Positions 42,016 to 49,776 of a stretch of DNA of 64,000 nt are shown one piece after another; positions within the stretch are counted from its first letter, which is position 1, and every line of letters starts with the position of its first letter. The position numbers and the translations under genes are program-made. Origin of the DNA: an uncultured Collinsella sp. (GTDB lineage Bacteria > Actinomycetota > Coriobacteriia > Coriobacteriales > Coriobacteriaceae); assembly GCA_937995345.1 (NCBI GenBank), contig CALKKS010000003.1, positions 5,333-69,332 of the forward strand, in the 5' to 3' direction. Below the pieces are notes generated by a model. That model searched no databases and was not told the origin of the DNA. It worked only from the letters and a program-made list of their open reading frames with translations.

Positions 42016-42558
42016 CTAGGCGAGCACCCAGCTCGCAGTCGCGGACTTATCAAACACGTTGGCAAAATAGAGAGCCTTCTTGATGTCACCATCAAAGTAG
42101 ATATTGCCCGCCACGGAGCCACCGGCGGCAAGGGTACCAGACTGCAGCTCATCGGAGCCCTCGCTGTAGTAACCCTGATTCTGTTGAGCGCCGTTGGCGT
42201 CCTCGCCCTTCCAGTCGTAGATATTGTAATCTGCGCCCTCATCGCCATTGTTGACGTACGTGACGTGAATACCCGTCATGGTCGAACCGTCATAATTTGT
42301 GAGACCGGGCTGGACGGAATCAACGACGACGGAAAGGCCAGCAGTCGTGGTCACCGTCGTGCCAACAGCCAGGTCAGTCGTAGGCTGCTCTTCCTTCTTC
42401 GTCTCTTCCTTCTTGTCGCCATCGCCGGCATCCTCGGTGACGGTTGCCTTATCGCTACCGCAACCGGCAAGAAGACTGGCAGTCCCCAAGGCAACAGTGG
42501 CGAATGCGCCCAGTGCAGCGCGACGGCTCAGCAGCACTTCGTTTTCGAGCTTTTTCAT
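42016..42558 (-). CDS. Lipoprotein with DUF4352-like domain
   Basis: A 180-residue lipoprotein. The N-terminus has LSRRAALGAFATVALGTASL with a twin-arginine-like pair and a lipobox LLAGC, so Cys32 is probably lipidated. An acidic/Lys-rich linker precedes a beta-sandwich domain with VGTTVTTTAGLSVVVDSVQ and FDGDIKKALYF, matching the DUF4352 immunoglobulin-like type. Function unknown. Its ribosome-binding site lies inside a strong hairpin (see next feature). Confidence 0.8.
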   Translation of the reverse strand: MKKLENEVLLSRRAALGAFATVALGTASLLAGCGSDKATVTEDAGDGDKKEETKKEEQPTTDLAVGTTVTTTAGLSVVVDSVQPGLTNYDGSTMTGIHVTYVNNGDEGADYNIYDWKGEDANGAQQNQGYYSEGSDELQSGTLAAGGSVAGNIYFDGDIKKALYFANVFDKSATASWVLA

Positions 42559-42563
42559 AATGC

Positions 42564-42617
42564 ATCCTTCCTACGATCCGGCTACCGCGCCGGCACACAG
42601 CACATCGTAGGAAGGAT
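42564..42617 (-). promoter_or_regulatory. Hairpin sequestering the lipoprotein ribosome-binding site
   Basis: A perfect 14-bp inverted repeat, ATCCTTCCTACGAT (42564-42577) with ATCGTAGGAAGGAT (42604-42617), lies just before the lipoprotein start. In the transcript the arm nearest the ATG carries AGGAAGGA, the ribosome-binding site, so folding hides it. The loop holds a further CCGG/CCGG stem. Confidence 0.6.
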
Positions 42618-42722
42618 TGAACTTGAATTCATTAGCTGTGAGCTAAAGTTGCGATAAACGGCCAATGCAGTTATCCGAACGCCGAGCAAACGCACTTTGC
42701 GCGACCGTCTGCTGGCAGCGCA

Positions 42723-43043
42723 TCAACCCAACGTGACGGATTCCCCGGTAAAGGTACTCACAAGCAACAGGATAAAGAAAACTAAATAGCTGATGCTCAA
42801 TAGGTAGGCGACGACTAAAAAGATGGTCCATCCGACATTGGTCTTACCATCGGCACGACGTTGCTCGCGAGAACGGCACAGCCAGACCGTCACGCCAATG
42901 GCCACAATCAGCAGCACGAGCGCCGCCGCGGCCAACCCGGCAAGCGCAAACATCACGCCAATGCTCACAGCAATAACCGGAAGCAGCAGCAAGCCACACC
43001 CGCATCCACCCGGACTATATACGGAAGACTGTCGGCGCTTCAT
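42723..43043 (-). CDS. Small membrane protein downstream of M20 amidohydrolase
   Basis: A 106-residue protein with a CGCG-rich start (SVYSPGGCGCGLLLLPVIAV), three membrane segments and a basic loop RSREQRRADGKT. The ATG at 43043 follows TTGGAGTGACG; the GTG at 43049 that overlaps the amidohydrolase stop is an alternative. The pair is coupled. I do not recognise the family. Confidence 0.65.
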   Translation of the reverse strand: MKRRQSSVYSPGGCGCGLLLLPVIAVSIGVMFALAGLAAAALVLLIVAIGVTVWLCRSREQRRADGKTNVGWTIFLVVAYLLSISYLVFFILLLVSTFTGESVTLG

Positions 43044-43045
43044 CG

Positions 43046-44233
43046 TCACTCCAAGTTAAGCAATCGTTTGTAGACGTCGAAGCCCTTGAGTAGGATTCCC
43101 TCGTCAAAGAGCATGGTATCAGTATGCAGGGCACTCGTGGCATAGGCGGAGCAGCCATCGGCGTCGATCGGGTTTTCTTGCCCCTCTGGCACACCCGTGC
43201 CCAGCAAGAAGAACACGCCTGGCAGATAGCGCTGATAGAAGGCGAAGTCCTCGGCAATCAGCAGCGGCTCATCCACGAGCTGTAACTCGGGCAGAGCAGG
43301 CGCAATGTGGGCAAACAACTCGGGGTCGTTATCGACCGGCGGATAGCCCTCGGCAAAGTCGAGATCGTACGTGCAGCCCGTTGCAGCGCATGCCTCGTCG
43401 AGTACACGGCGCACGCCCTCGCGCGCGCGGTCGAACATGTCGTCCGTAAACACACGCAGACTGCCGGCCACATGGGCCTCCCCCGCCACCGCATTGCAAA
43501 CGGTACCAGCCTGCAGCAGGCCAAATTTGCCGATACAGGGCTCGTCGGTGCCCAGCTCGTCCATCAGCTCGCGCTCGGCAACCAAAAACTTCGCTGCCGC
43601 TAACGCGGCATCGTGCGATTCCTCAACCGGCACACCATAGGTCTTGGCGATATGGATGCTCGCGCCATGGATATGAATGTGCGTCTCGCTTGAGCGCGCC
43701 AGCAGCGGACCGGGACAGCTCGCCAACGTGCCGGCGGGCAAATCGGGCCATACGTGGAAGCCAAAGATGCGATCCGCCCCGTAGCGCTCGAATACGCCGC
43801 TCTCACACACCGTCTTGGCGCCACCGGTCGTTTCCTCGGCCGGCTGAAACACAAAGAGCACGTTGCGCTTGATGGCACCCGGCTGCTCACGAATCGTGCG
43901 ATCGACATACGTCGCGGCGGCAAGCACCGTGGCCATGTGACCGTCGTGACCGCACGCATGCATCTTACCGGGATGAGACGAGGCGAAGGCCGCGCCCGTT
44001 GCCTCCGCAATGGGCAGTGCATCCATGTCGGCGCGAATCGCCGTGGCATGCGCAGCACCAACGCCAGCGTCAAAGAATGCGCAGACGCAGCTGGGGCACG
44101 GATGGGTCACCTCGCAGGCGAGCGGCGCCAATATGTCCTCGATATAGGCAATCGTCTGTGGAAGATCGAAATCGAGCTCCGGAATGCGATGCAGGTCGCG
44201 CCGATAGCGACGAAGTTCTTGGAGCTCGGTCAT
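43046..44233 (-). CDS. M20D-family amidohydrolase, possible N-acetyl-diaminopimelate deacetylase
   Basis: A 395-residue metal-dependent amidohydrolase of peptidase subfamily M20D. RADMDALPI, KMHACGHDGHMATVLAAA and VFQPAEETTGGAKTV hold the metal and catalytic residues; LLIAEDFAFYQRYLPGVFFLLG holds the C-terminal ones. The ATG at 44233 follows AAAGGATCCTTT. It is divergent from the lysine operon, which uses an N-acetyl route (dapH) and therefore needs a deacetylase of exactly this family. Hippurate or IAA-amino-acid hydrolysis is the alternative. Confidence 0.82.
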   Translation of the reverse strand: MTELQELRRYRRDLHRIPELDFDLPQTIAYIEDILAPLACEVTHPCPSCVCAFFDAGVGAAHATAIRADMDALPIAEATGAAFASSHPGKMHACGHDGHMATVLAAATYVDRTIREQPGAIKRNVLFVFQPAEETTGGAKTVCESGVFERYGADRIFGFHVWPDLPAGTLASCPGPLLARSSETHIHIHGASIHIAKTYGVPVEESHDAALAAAKFLVAERELMDELGTDEPCIGKFGLLQAGTVCNAVAGEAHVAGSLRVFTDDMFDRAREGVRRVLDEACAATGCTYDLDFAEGYPPVDNDPELFAHIAPALPELQLVDEPLLIAEDFAFYQRYLPGVFFLLGTGVPEGQENPIDADGCSAYATSALHTDTMLFDEGILLKGFDVYKRLLNLE

Positions 44234-44366
44234 AAAGGATCCTTTCATGGGGGGCATATCCATTCACACAATATTGTGACGCAGGATTGTGGCACCCTTG
44301 TTTCTAGCATATCCCTGCATTTTTTAAACGTTATATACGAATACTCTTGTTTGGTAAAGTGCAACG

Positions 44367-44614
44367 TGGTAGGGTCGTTACCACTTGATAGAGGCGCGGG
44401 CACGAAGAGCCGCGGGCGAGTCGGCAGACTTTGACCCTGCGGGGAGGCGAAACCCGCCGAACTGGGCTTTTCGGGCACGAACAGCCTGGTGGGCCTGCGG
44501 GAAACACCCGCAGGACTGTCTGCAGCAATGCGGGAGCGCTATCCGGACATTGGGTCCACGTTATGCGGATTCGATGCGCAGATGGCGCCGTCTGGATAGC
44601 GAGGTTTACGGGAC
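44367..44614 (+). promoter_or_regulatory. Lysine riboswitch (L box) of the lysA-dapA operon
   Basis: 44387-44543 matches the lysine riboswitch: GATAG and CTATC (44387-44391, 44539-44543) close P1, AGAGGCGCGG starts the core, and GGGGAGGCGAAACCCGCCGAAC, GGGCTTTTCGGGC and GCAGGACTGTC are the further conserved blocks in order. A small hairpin GTGGTA/TACCAC precedes it. Downstream, CTGGATAGCG (44592-44601) can pair with the 3' P1 arm (GCGCTATCCGG, 44536-44546) as the alternative fold, directly beside the GAGG ribosome site (44601-44604). No T-run is present, which suggests control of translation. Confidence 0.9.
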
Positions 44615-46924
44615 ATGGCATTGACCCCCAACGAGGCATATGCGGCCAAGCAGCCGTTTGTGGACAAGGAAACGCTCGAGCATATCGTCGAGCAGTTCCC
44701 CACGCCGTTTCATCTATACGACGAGGCGGGCATCCGCCGCAACATGCAAGAAGTGCGCGACGCCTTCGCATGGAACCCGGGCTTTAAGGAATACTTTGCC
44801 GTCAAGGCCAATCCCAACCCGGCGCTCATCTCCATTCTCAACGAATACGGCTGCGGCTGCGATTGCTCGAGCTATACCGAGCTCATGATCGCCCGCTCGC
44901 TGGGTATCACCGGCCACGACATCATGTTCTCGTCCAACGACACGCCGGCGGCGGACTTTGCCCTTGCAGATAAACTGGGCGCCATCGTCAACTTTGATGA
45001 CATCAGCCACATTGAGTTCTTTGAGCGCGTTGCGGGGCCCATCCCCAAGACGGTCAGCTGTCGCTTTAATCCGGGTGGCCTGTTCCAGCTCTCCAATGGC
45101 ATCATGGACAACCCGGGCGACTCCAAGTACGGCATGACCACCGAGCAGCTCTTCGAGGCTTTCCGCATGCTCAAGACCAAGGGCGCCGAGAATTTTGGCA
45201 TCCACGCATTCCTTGCCAGTAACACCGTCACTAACGACTACTATCCCAAGCTCGCACGCATCCTCTTTGAACTTGCCGTGCGCCTGGAGCGTGAAACGGG
45301 CGCACATGTCGCCTTTATCAATCTGTCCGGCGGTGTGGGTATCCCCTACCTGCCCGAGCATCAGGCTAACGACATCCACGCCATCGGCGAAGGCGTACAC
45401 GCAGCCTACGACGAGATTCTGGTCCCCGCCGGCATGGGCGATGTGGCGATCTGCACCGAGATGGGTCGCTTTATGATGGGCCCCTACGGATGCCTGGTCA
45501 CTAAGGCCATCCATGAAAAGCAGATCTACAAGGACTATATCGGTGTCGATGCAAGCGCCGTCGACCTCATTCGTCCCGCTATGTATGGTGCCTACCACCA
45601 CATTACGGTGATGGGACAGCCGGGTGGCGCCGACAAGACTGCAGCACCGGTCACGAACACGTATGACATCACGGGCAACTTATGCGAGAACAACGATAAG
45701 TTCGCTATCGACCGCGAGCTGCCGCAGATCGACATGGGTGATGTGCTCGTGATCCACGATACCGGCGCGCATGGCTACTCCATGGGCTACAACTACAACG
45801 GCCGTCTGCGCTCCGCCGAGGTCTTGCTGCGCCCCGACGGCTCGGCAGATCTCATTCGTCGCGCCGAGCGCCCGGGCGACTACTTTGCCACGCTCGACGT
45901 GCTGCCGTGCGGCCGTGAGCTGCTGGCCAAATCGCGTGCCGAAAGCGCCCGCCGTCGCGCCCAGGACGAGCGCCTGGCCGTCGCCGCTCAGTGGAACAAG
46001 CGCATCCAGATCGCGGAAGCGAAGGAGAAGAACATGGACATCCGCAATCTCGAGGGTTCAATCGTCGCCCTTGTCACGCCGTTTAAAAAGGACGGCAGTG
46101 TCGACTTTGACGCGCTCGAGCGCCTTATCGATTTCCACCTGCAAAATGGCACCGATGCCATCCTCACCCTGGGCACCACCGGCGAGAGCGCCACGATGAC
46201 CGACGACGAGGACAACTCCGTTGTCGCCGCGGTGGTCAAGCAGGTTGCAGGACGCGTCCCCGTCATTGCCGGCTCGGGCTCCAACTCCACGCAGACCATG
46301 CTCACCAAGTCGCTCACCTATCAGGGACTGGGCGCCGACGGCCTGCTGCTCATTACCCCCTACTACAACAAGTCCAACGAAGAGGGCATCTACCGGCACT
46401 TTAAGACCGTGGCCGACGCCGTGGACATCCCCTGCATCCTGTACAACATCCCCGGCCGCTGCGGCTGCGGCATCAGCGAGCACAATGTCGAGCGCTTGGC
46501 GGCGCACCCCAACATCATGGGCATCAAAGAGGCCTCGGGTAACGTCGCCTATGCCGCAAAGATCGCGCACCTGCTGTCCGACGACTTCCGCATGTATTCG
46601 GGCGAGGATGCGCTTACCGTGCCGCTCATGAGCCTGGGCGCCTCGGGCACCATCAGCGTGTGGGCCGATGTTCAGCCGCAACTCGTGCACGACATGTGCC
46701 GCGCCTACCTGGACGGCGACGTGGAGCGCGCCCGCGACATCCAGATTGCCGGCCAGCCGCTCATCAACGCCCTCTTTAGCGAGGTCAACCCCATCCCCGT
46801 CAAGGAAGCACTCGCCCAGATGGGCATGATCGAGGCAAACTACCGCATGCCGCTGTGCCCCATGGCAGACGACACGCGCGCCACACTTACCGATGCTCTG
46901 AAGGGAGCTGGTCTGCTTGATTAA
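44615..46924 (+). CDS. lysA-dapA: Diaminopimelate decarboxylase / dihydrodipicolinate synthase in one frame
   Basis: A 769-residue continuous frame. Residues 1-455 are LysA: FAVKANPNP with PLP lysine 64, SSNDTPAADF, LSGGVGIPYL and CTEMGRFM. Residues 474-769 are DapA: IVALVTPFKKDGSVDF, LGTTGESATM, ITPYYNK, LYNIPGRCG and GIKEASG with Schiff-base lysine 638 (165 in DapA numbering). No stop separates them; the linker (456-473) is charged. An AAGGAG site at 46021-46026 precedes an in-frame ATG at 46034, so free DapA may also be made. It is regulated by the lysine riboswitch, with dapB and dapH downstream. Confidence 0.92.
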   Translation: MALTPNEAYAAKQPFVDKETLEHIVEQFPTPFHLYDEAGIRRNMQEVRDAFAWNPGFKEYFAVKANPNPALISILNEYGCGCDCSSYTELMIARSLGITGHDIMFSSNDTPAADFALADKLGAIVNFDDISHIEFFERVAGPIPKTVSCRFNPGGLFQLSNGIMDNPGDSKYGMTTEQLFEAFRMLKTKGAENFGIHAFLASNTVTNDYYPKLARILFELAVRLERETGAHVAFINLSGGVGIPYLPEHQANDIHAIGEGVHAAYDEILVPAGMGDVAICTEMGRFMMGPYGCLVTKAIHEKQIYKDYIGVDASAVDLIRPAMYGAYHHITVMGQPGGADKTAAPVTNTYDITGNLCENNDKFAIDRELPQIDMGDVLVIHDTGAHGYSMGYNYNGRLRSAEVLLRPDGSADLIRRAERPGDYFATLDVLPCGRELLAKSRAESARRRAQDERLAVAAQWNKRIQIAEAKEKNMDIRNLEGSIVALVTPFKKDGSVDFDALERLIDFHLQNGTDAILTLGTTGESATMTDDEDNSVVAAVVKQVAGRVPVIAGSGSNSTQTMLTKSLTYQGLGADGLLLITPYYNKSNEEGIYRHFKTVADAVDIPCILYNIPGRCGCGISEHNVERLAAHPNIMGIKEASGNVAYAAKIAHLLSDDFRMYSGEDALTVPLMSLGASGTISVWADVQPQLVHDMCRAYLDGDVERARDIQIAGQPLINALFSEVNPIPVKEALAQMGMIEANYRMPLCPMADDTRATLTDALKGAGLLD

Positions 46925-47657
46925 GACCGTCATTATGGGAACGGGCCGCATGGGCTCGCTCATCCGCACCACCGCCGAGGGCATTGTCGATGCCGCCGGT
47001 CAGCCCGTCTTTGATATCGTCGCCCAGATCGGCTTTGATCTGACCGAGCTCGAGAGCGCCCCGGCGGCCGATGTGATCATCGACTTCTCGAACGTCGTGA
47101 CCTTTGACGCCGTTGTCGCCTGTGTCGAGCGCACGGGCGCTGCACTCGTTTCCGGCACCACGGGCTATTCGCCTGAGCAGATGGACCGCCTGCGCGAGCT
47201 GGGCCAAAACGCCCGCGTCATGCACTCGGGCAATTACTCCATCGGCATCGCCGCCCTGCGTCACCTGGTGGCCCAGGCCACGCGCGAGCTGCCCGGCTTT
47301 GACTGCGAGATCGTCGAGACGCACCACAACCAAAAGGTCGACGCCCCCAGCGGCACCGCCAAGCTGCTGCTTGACGCCGTGGTCGAGGCCGAGCCCGAGG
47401 CTGGCTATCATCCTGTCTACGGTCGCGAGGGCATGTGCGGCGCTCGCGATTCCAAGGAAATCGGCATGCACTCACTGCGCGGCGGCACTGTCGCCGGCGT
47501 GCACGAGGTGAGCTTCTTTGGCCAGGATGAGGAGGTCACGCTTAGCCATCGCGCCACGAGCCGCCAGATCTTCGTCAACGGCGCCCTGGCCGCCGCTCAG
47601 AAGCTCGTTGCCCGCGACCCCGGCTTCTACACCTTCGACCAGGTCATGTTTGCCTAA
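46917..47657 (+). CDS. dapB: 4-hydroxy-tetrahydrodipicolinate reductase
   Basis: A 246-residue NAD(P)H-dependent reductase following DapA. MGTGRMGSLI is the nucleotide site and ETHHNQKVDAPSGTA the catalytic and substrate motif. It starts with TTG at 46917, overlapping the dapA end by 8 bases, after AAGGGAGCTGGTC. Codons are like those of its neighbours. Confidence 0.95.
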   Translation: MIKTVIMGTGRMGSLIRTTAEGIVDAAGQPVFDIVAQIGFDLTELESAPAADVIIDFSNVVTFDAVVACVERTGAALVSGTTGYSPEQMDRLRELGQNARVMHSGNYSIGIAALRHLVAQATRELPGFDCEIVETHHNQKVDAPSGTAKLLLDAVVEAEPEAGYHPVYGREGMCGARDSKEIGMHSLRGGTVAGVHEVSFFGQDEEVTLSHRATSRQIFVNGALAAAQKLVARDPGFYTFDQVMFA

Positions 47658-47696
47658 CCAATCATTAACCAAGCCCACGTAAAGGAGAAACAGTAT

Positions 47697-48416
47697 ATGA
47701 GCAACGCAGCCGAGATGGATGCCCAGGAGATTATCAACTACATCGCCACCGCGCCCAAGAAGACGCCCGTCAAGCTGTATGTGCGCGAGAAGCCCGGCAT
47801 GAAGGTTGCCTGGGGCGATGCGCACGTCTATGGCGGTCGTCGTGGCAAGACCGTCTTTGGCGACTGGGATGAGCTCAAGGCCATCCTCGACGCCAACGCC
47901 GACTCCATCGACTACTACGACGTCGAGAACGATTGCCGCAACTCCGCCGTCCCCATGCTCGACCTTAAGGGCATCAACGCCCGCATCGAACCGGGCGCGA
48001 TTATCCGCGACCGCGTCGAGATCGGCGACCGCGCCGTCATCATGATGGGCGCCATCATCAACATCGGCTCCGTCATTGGCGAAGGTTCCATGATCGATAT
48101 GGGCGCCGTGCTGGGCGGCCGCGCCACCGTGGGCAAGAACTGCCACATCGGCGCCGGCACCGTGCTGGCAGGCGTCGTGGAGCCCGCCAGCGCCACGCCC
48201 GTCATCATCGAGGACGATGTCATGATCGGCGCTAACGCCGTGGTCCTGGAAGGCGTGCGTGTGGGCAAGGGCGCTGTCGTTGCCGCCGGCGCCGTGTGCG
48301 TCGAGGACGTCCCCGCCGGCGCCGTCGTGGCCGGCGTTCCCGCCCGCGTCATCAAAATGCGCGACGCCCAGACCGACAGCAAGACCGGTCTCGAGGAAGG
48401 CCTGCGCCAGCTGTAG
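47697..48416 (+). CDS. dapH: Tetrahydrodipicolinate N-acetyltransferase
   Basis: A 239-residue left-handed beta-helix acetyltransferase with hexapeptide repeats (IGDRAVIMMGAIINIGSVIG). It acetylates tetrahydrodipicolinate, committing the pathway to the acetyl route. The N-terminal domain before residue 90 is typical of DapH. The ATG follows AAAGGAGAAACAGTAT. It ends the operon at a 12-bp hairpin. The next enzymes, an aminotransferase and a deacetylase, may be encoded at 52247-53410 and 43046-44233. Confidence 0.95.
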   Translation: MSNAAEMDAQEIINYIATAPKKTPVKLYVREKPGMKVAWGDAHVYGGRRGKTVFGDWDELKAILDANADSIDYYDVENDCRNSAVPMLDLKGINARIEPGAIIRDRVEIGDRAVIMMGAIINIGSVIGEGSMIDMGAVLGGRATVGKNCHIGAGTVLAGVVEPASATPVIIEDDVMIGANAVVLEGVRVGKGAVVAAGAVCVEDVPAGAVVAGVPARVIKMRDAQTDSKTGLEEGLRQL

Positions 48417-48417
48417 G

Positions 48418-48445
48418 GTTACGCGGTTTTACCAAACCGCGTAAC
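48418..48445 (+). terminator. Hairpin after dapH
   Basis: GTTACGCGGTTT (48418-48429) pairs perfectly with AAACCGCGTAAC (48434-48445) directly after the stop codon. No T-run, but position suits termination or 3' protection. Confidence 0.65.
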
Positions 48446-48450
48446 TAGCC

Positions 48451-48565
48451 GACGCTGCAAACGACCCAGAGCGGCAATCTGACGTTCAATCGTCGGGCAT
48501 GACCAGAAGGTCAATGCCCTCCTCTTTCACGTCACCTTGCTCGCTCTGGGTCGTTTTCGCTGACG
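48451..48565. repeat. Nested palindromic element B
   Basis: The outer arms AAACGACCCAGAGCG (48459-48473) and 48542-48556 are perfect over 15 bp. The inner hairpin is GGGCATGACC AGAA GGTCAATGCCC (48495-48519). It aligns with the reverse complement of element A (83-182) along about 110 bases; the arms differ but each pairs with itself. It lies between convergent dapH and the nucleoid-associated gene. Confidence 0.85.
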
Positions 48566-48601
48566 TATGCTCAACCTGTGGGGCAATTCAGCCCTAAACA
48601 A

Positions 48602-48633
48602 GAAGGCCGAGGCCCCAAGGAGCTTCGGCCTTC
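48602..48633 (-). terminator. Terminator of the nucleoid-associated protein gene
   Basis: GAAGGCCGA (48602-48610) pairs with TCGGCCTTC (48625-48633); on the minus strand CTTGTTT follows. Confidence 0.7.
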
Positions 48634-48660
48634 GCTTTCTCGCTGCAGGCGTAACGCAAC

Positions 48661-49665
48661 TTATCGATTCTCGATGCTGCCGATATTCTTGAGCTCGATG
48701 GAGATGAGGCCGTTGGGCTCGTTGACAAACTCGATGTACTCGGAGTTCGAACCCATCTCGGCCGGGAAGCTGATCTCGATACCCGTATCGGTACGAATCT
48801 TATGATTGCGCACCGCCGCGCGCTCGACCTGCTTGCGCTCCACGGGAACGCGCTCGGGAACCTTCTCCTCGGTCAGTGCCGCGCGCACACTTTCCTTGAT
48901 GACCGGTTCGTCCTCAAAGACCTCATCGACGATATCCCAAGGCGGAAGCTCCTCGTCATCCTCGACCTTCTCGGCCACAGCGGCCTTAACCTTGGCGAGC
49001 GCCACGGCCGTGTTGGCGCCGTGCTCCTCGGCGACTTCCTCGACCACACGCGTCACGGTGTCGATGACCTCCTTGCCCGATACGCCCGTGTCGCACTGCA
49101 GCAGGCCATCGGGAATGAGCATGCGGTCTTCGCCGGCAATCTTGCGCTTCTTGTCTACGTAGCCGATCTCCATGGTGCTCGCGCGCACGATGGCATAGCT
49201 CGGCACCTTCTGCGAGGGGTTCGGCAGAATAGCGTAGTGGCGCGCGATGTCGTTGCGCACCTCCCCCTCCTCGCGGCCCACTTCGTGCATAAAAGCCTGC
49301 TTGGAGCCCAGCAGCATCACGGCAAACCAGCGGGCATCCTCATCGTCGTCAAAATCGGCCACGAGCACGTCGGTGGACTCGGCTTTCTCGGCTTTGGTGA
49401 GCTCGGAGGAGATAAACTCTGCAATCTGCTGCGACAGGTCCACGAACTCGCGCTCGCCAAAGAAATAGCCCTTGAGCTCGCCGCCAAACGCAGAGTTCTC
49501 GGCAAACGTGGCGCGTTTATTGTCGGCCGAGGTACGTGCGCGGCGCAGATGCGTGGTCACAAAGTTGCGCACGGTACGACTCTCGATATCGAGCTCGCGC
49601 TGGCTCATGACGTTGACGGCAGAGTCAAAGTCCAGGATATGCAGAATCGCGTGATTGATTTTCAT
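48661..49665 (-). CDS. Nucleoid-associated protein, NA37/YejK family
   Basis: A 334-residue protein of the NA37/YejK family, which in E. coli associates with the nucleoid. INHAILHILDFDSAVNV opens it, LGSKQAFMHEV and ISFPAEMGSNSEYIEFVNEPNGLISIELKNIG lie near the middle and end. The C-terminal third has an acidic/Lys-rich linker. The ATG at 49665 has GGAA 8 bases upstream; one at 49674 is possible. DNA binding is assumed from the family. Confidence 0.85.
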   Translation of the reverse strand: MKINHAILHILDFDSAVNVMSQRELDIESRTVRNFVTTHLRRARTSADNKRATFAENSAFGGELKGYFFGEREFVDLSQQIAEFISSELTKAEKAESTDVLVADFDDDEDARWFAVMLLGSKQAFMHEVGREEGEVRNDIARHYAILPNPSQKVPSYAIVRASTMEIGYVDKKRKIAGEDRMLIPDGLLQCDTGVSGKEVIDTVTRVVEEVAEEHGANTAVALAKVKAAVAEKVEDDEELPPWDIVDEVFEDEPVIKESVRAALTEEKVPERVPVERKQVERAAVRNHKIRTDTGIEISFPAEMGSNSEYIEFVNEPNGLISIELKNIGSIENR

Positions 49666-49739
49666 ATACGGCATTCCGTTCTAGATCGATTTAAGCACGA
49701 ACCAGTATAGCGGTCGAGCCCTCCCCGAGCGCATCGAAG

Positions 49740-49774
49740 ATTGGTGCATCGGGGACAGGTTGCTTTGCACCAAT
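49740..49774. repeat. TTGGTGCA/GGGGACAGG hairpin G
   Basis: ATTGGTGCA (49740-49748) and TGCACCAAT (49766-49774) flank TCGGGGACAGGTTGCTT. The same string family, TTGGTGCATTGGGGTCAGG, recurs at 50955-51029 on the other side of the DUF2974 gene and at 1-49. It ends 3 bases before that gene's stop codon. Confidence 0.65.
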
Positions 49775-49776
49775 GG

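Noticed and set aside
42632..42646. TTAGCT GTG AGCTAA hairpin
   Set aside because: The stem is short and lies between two other features; I could not give it a role.
46020..46040. Possible frameshift between lysA and dapA
   Set aside because: Both parts are in the same frame with intact ends; no shift is needed. A hidden stop or a fusion is the real question.
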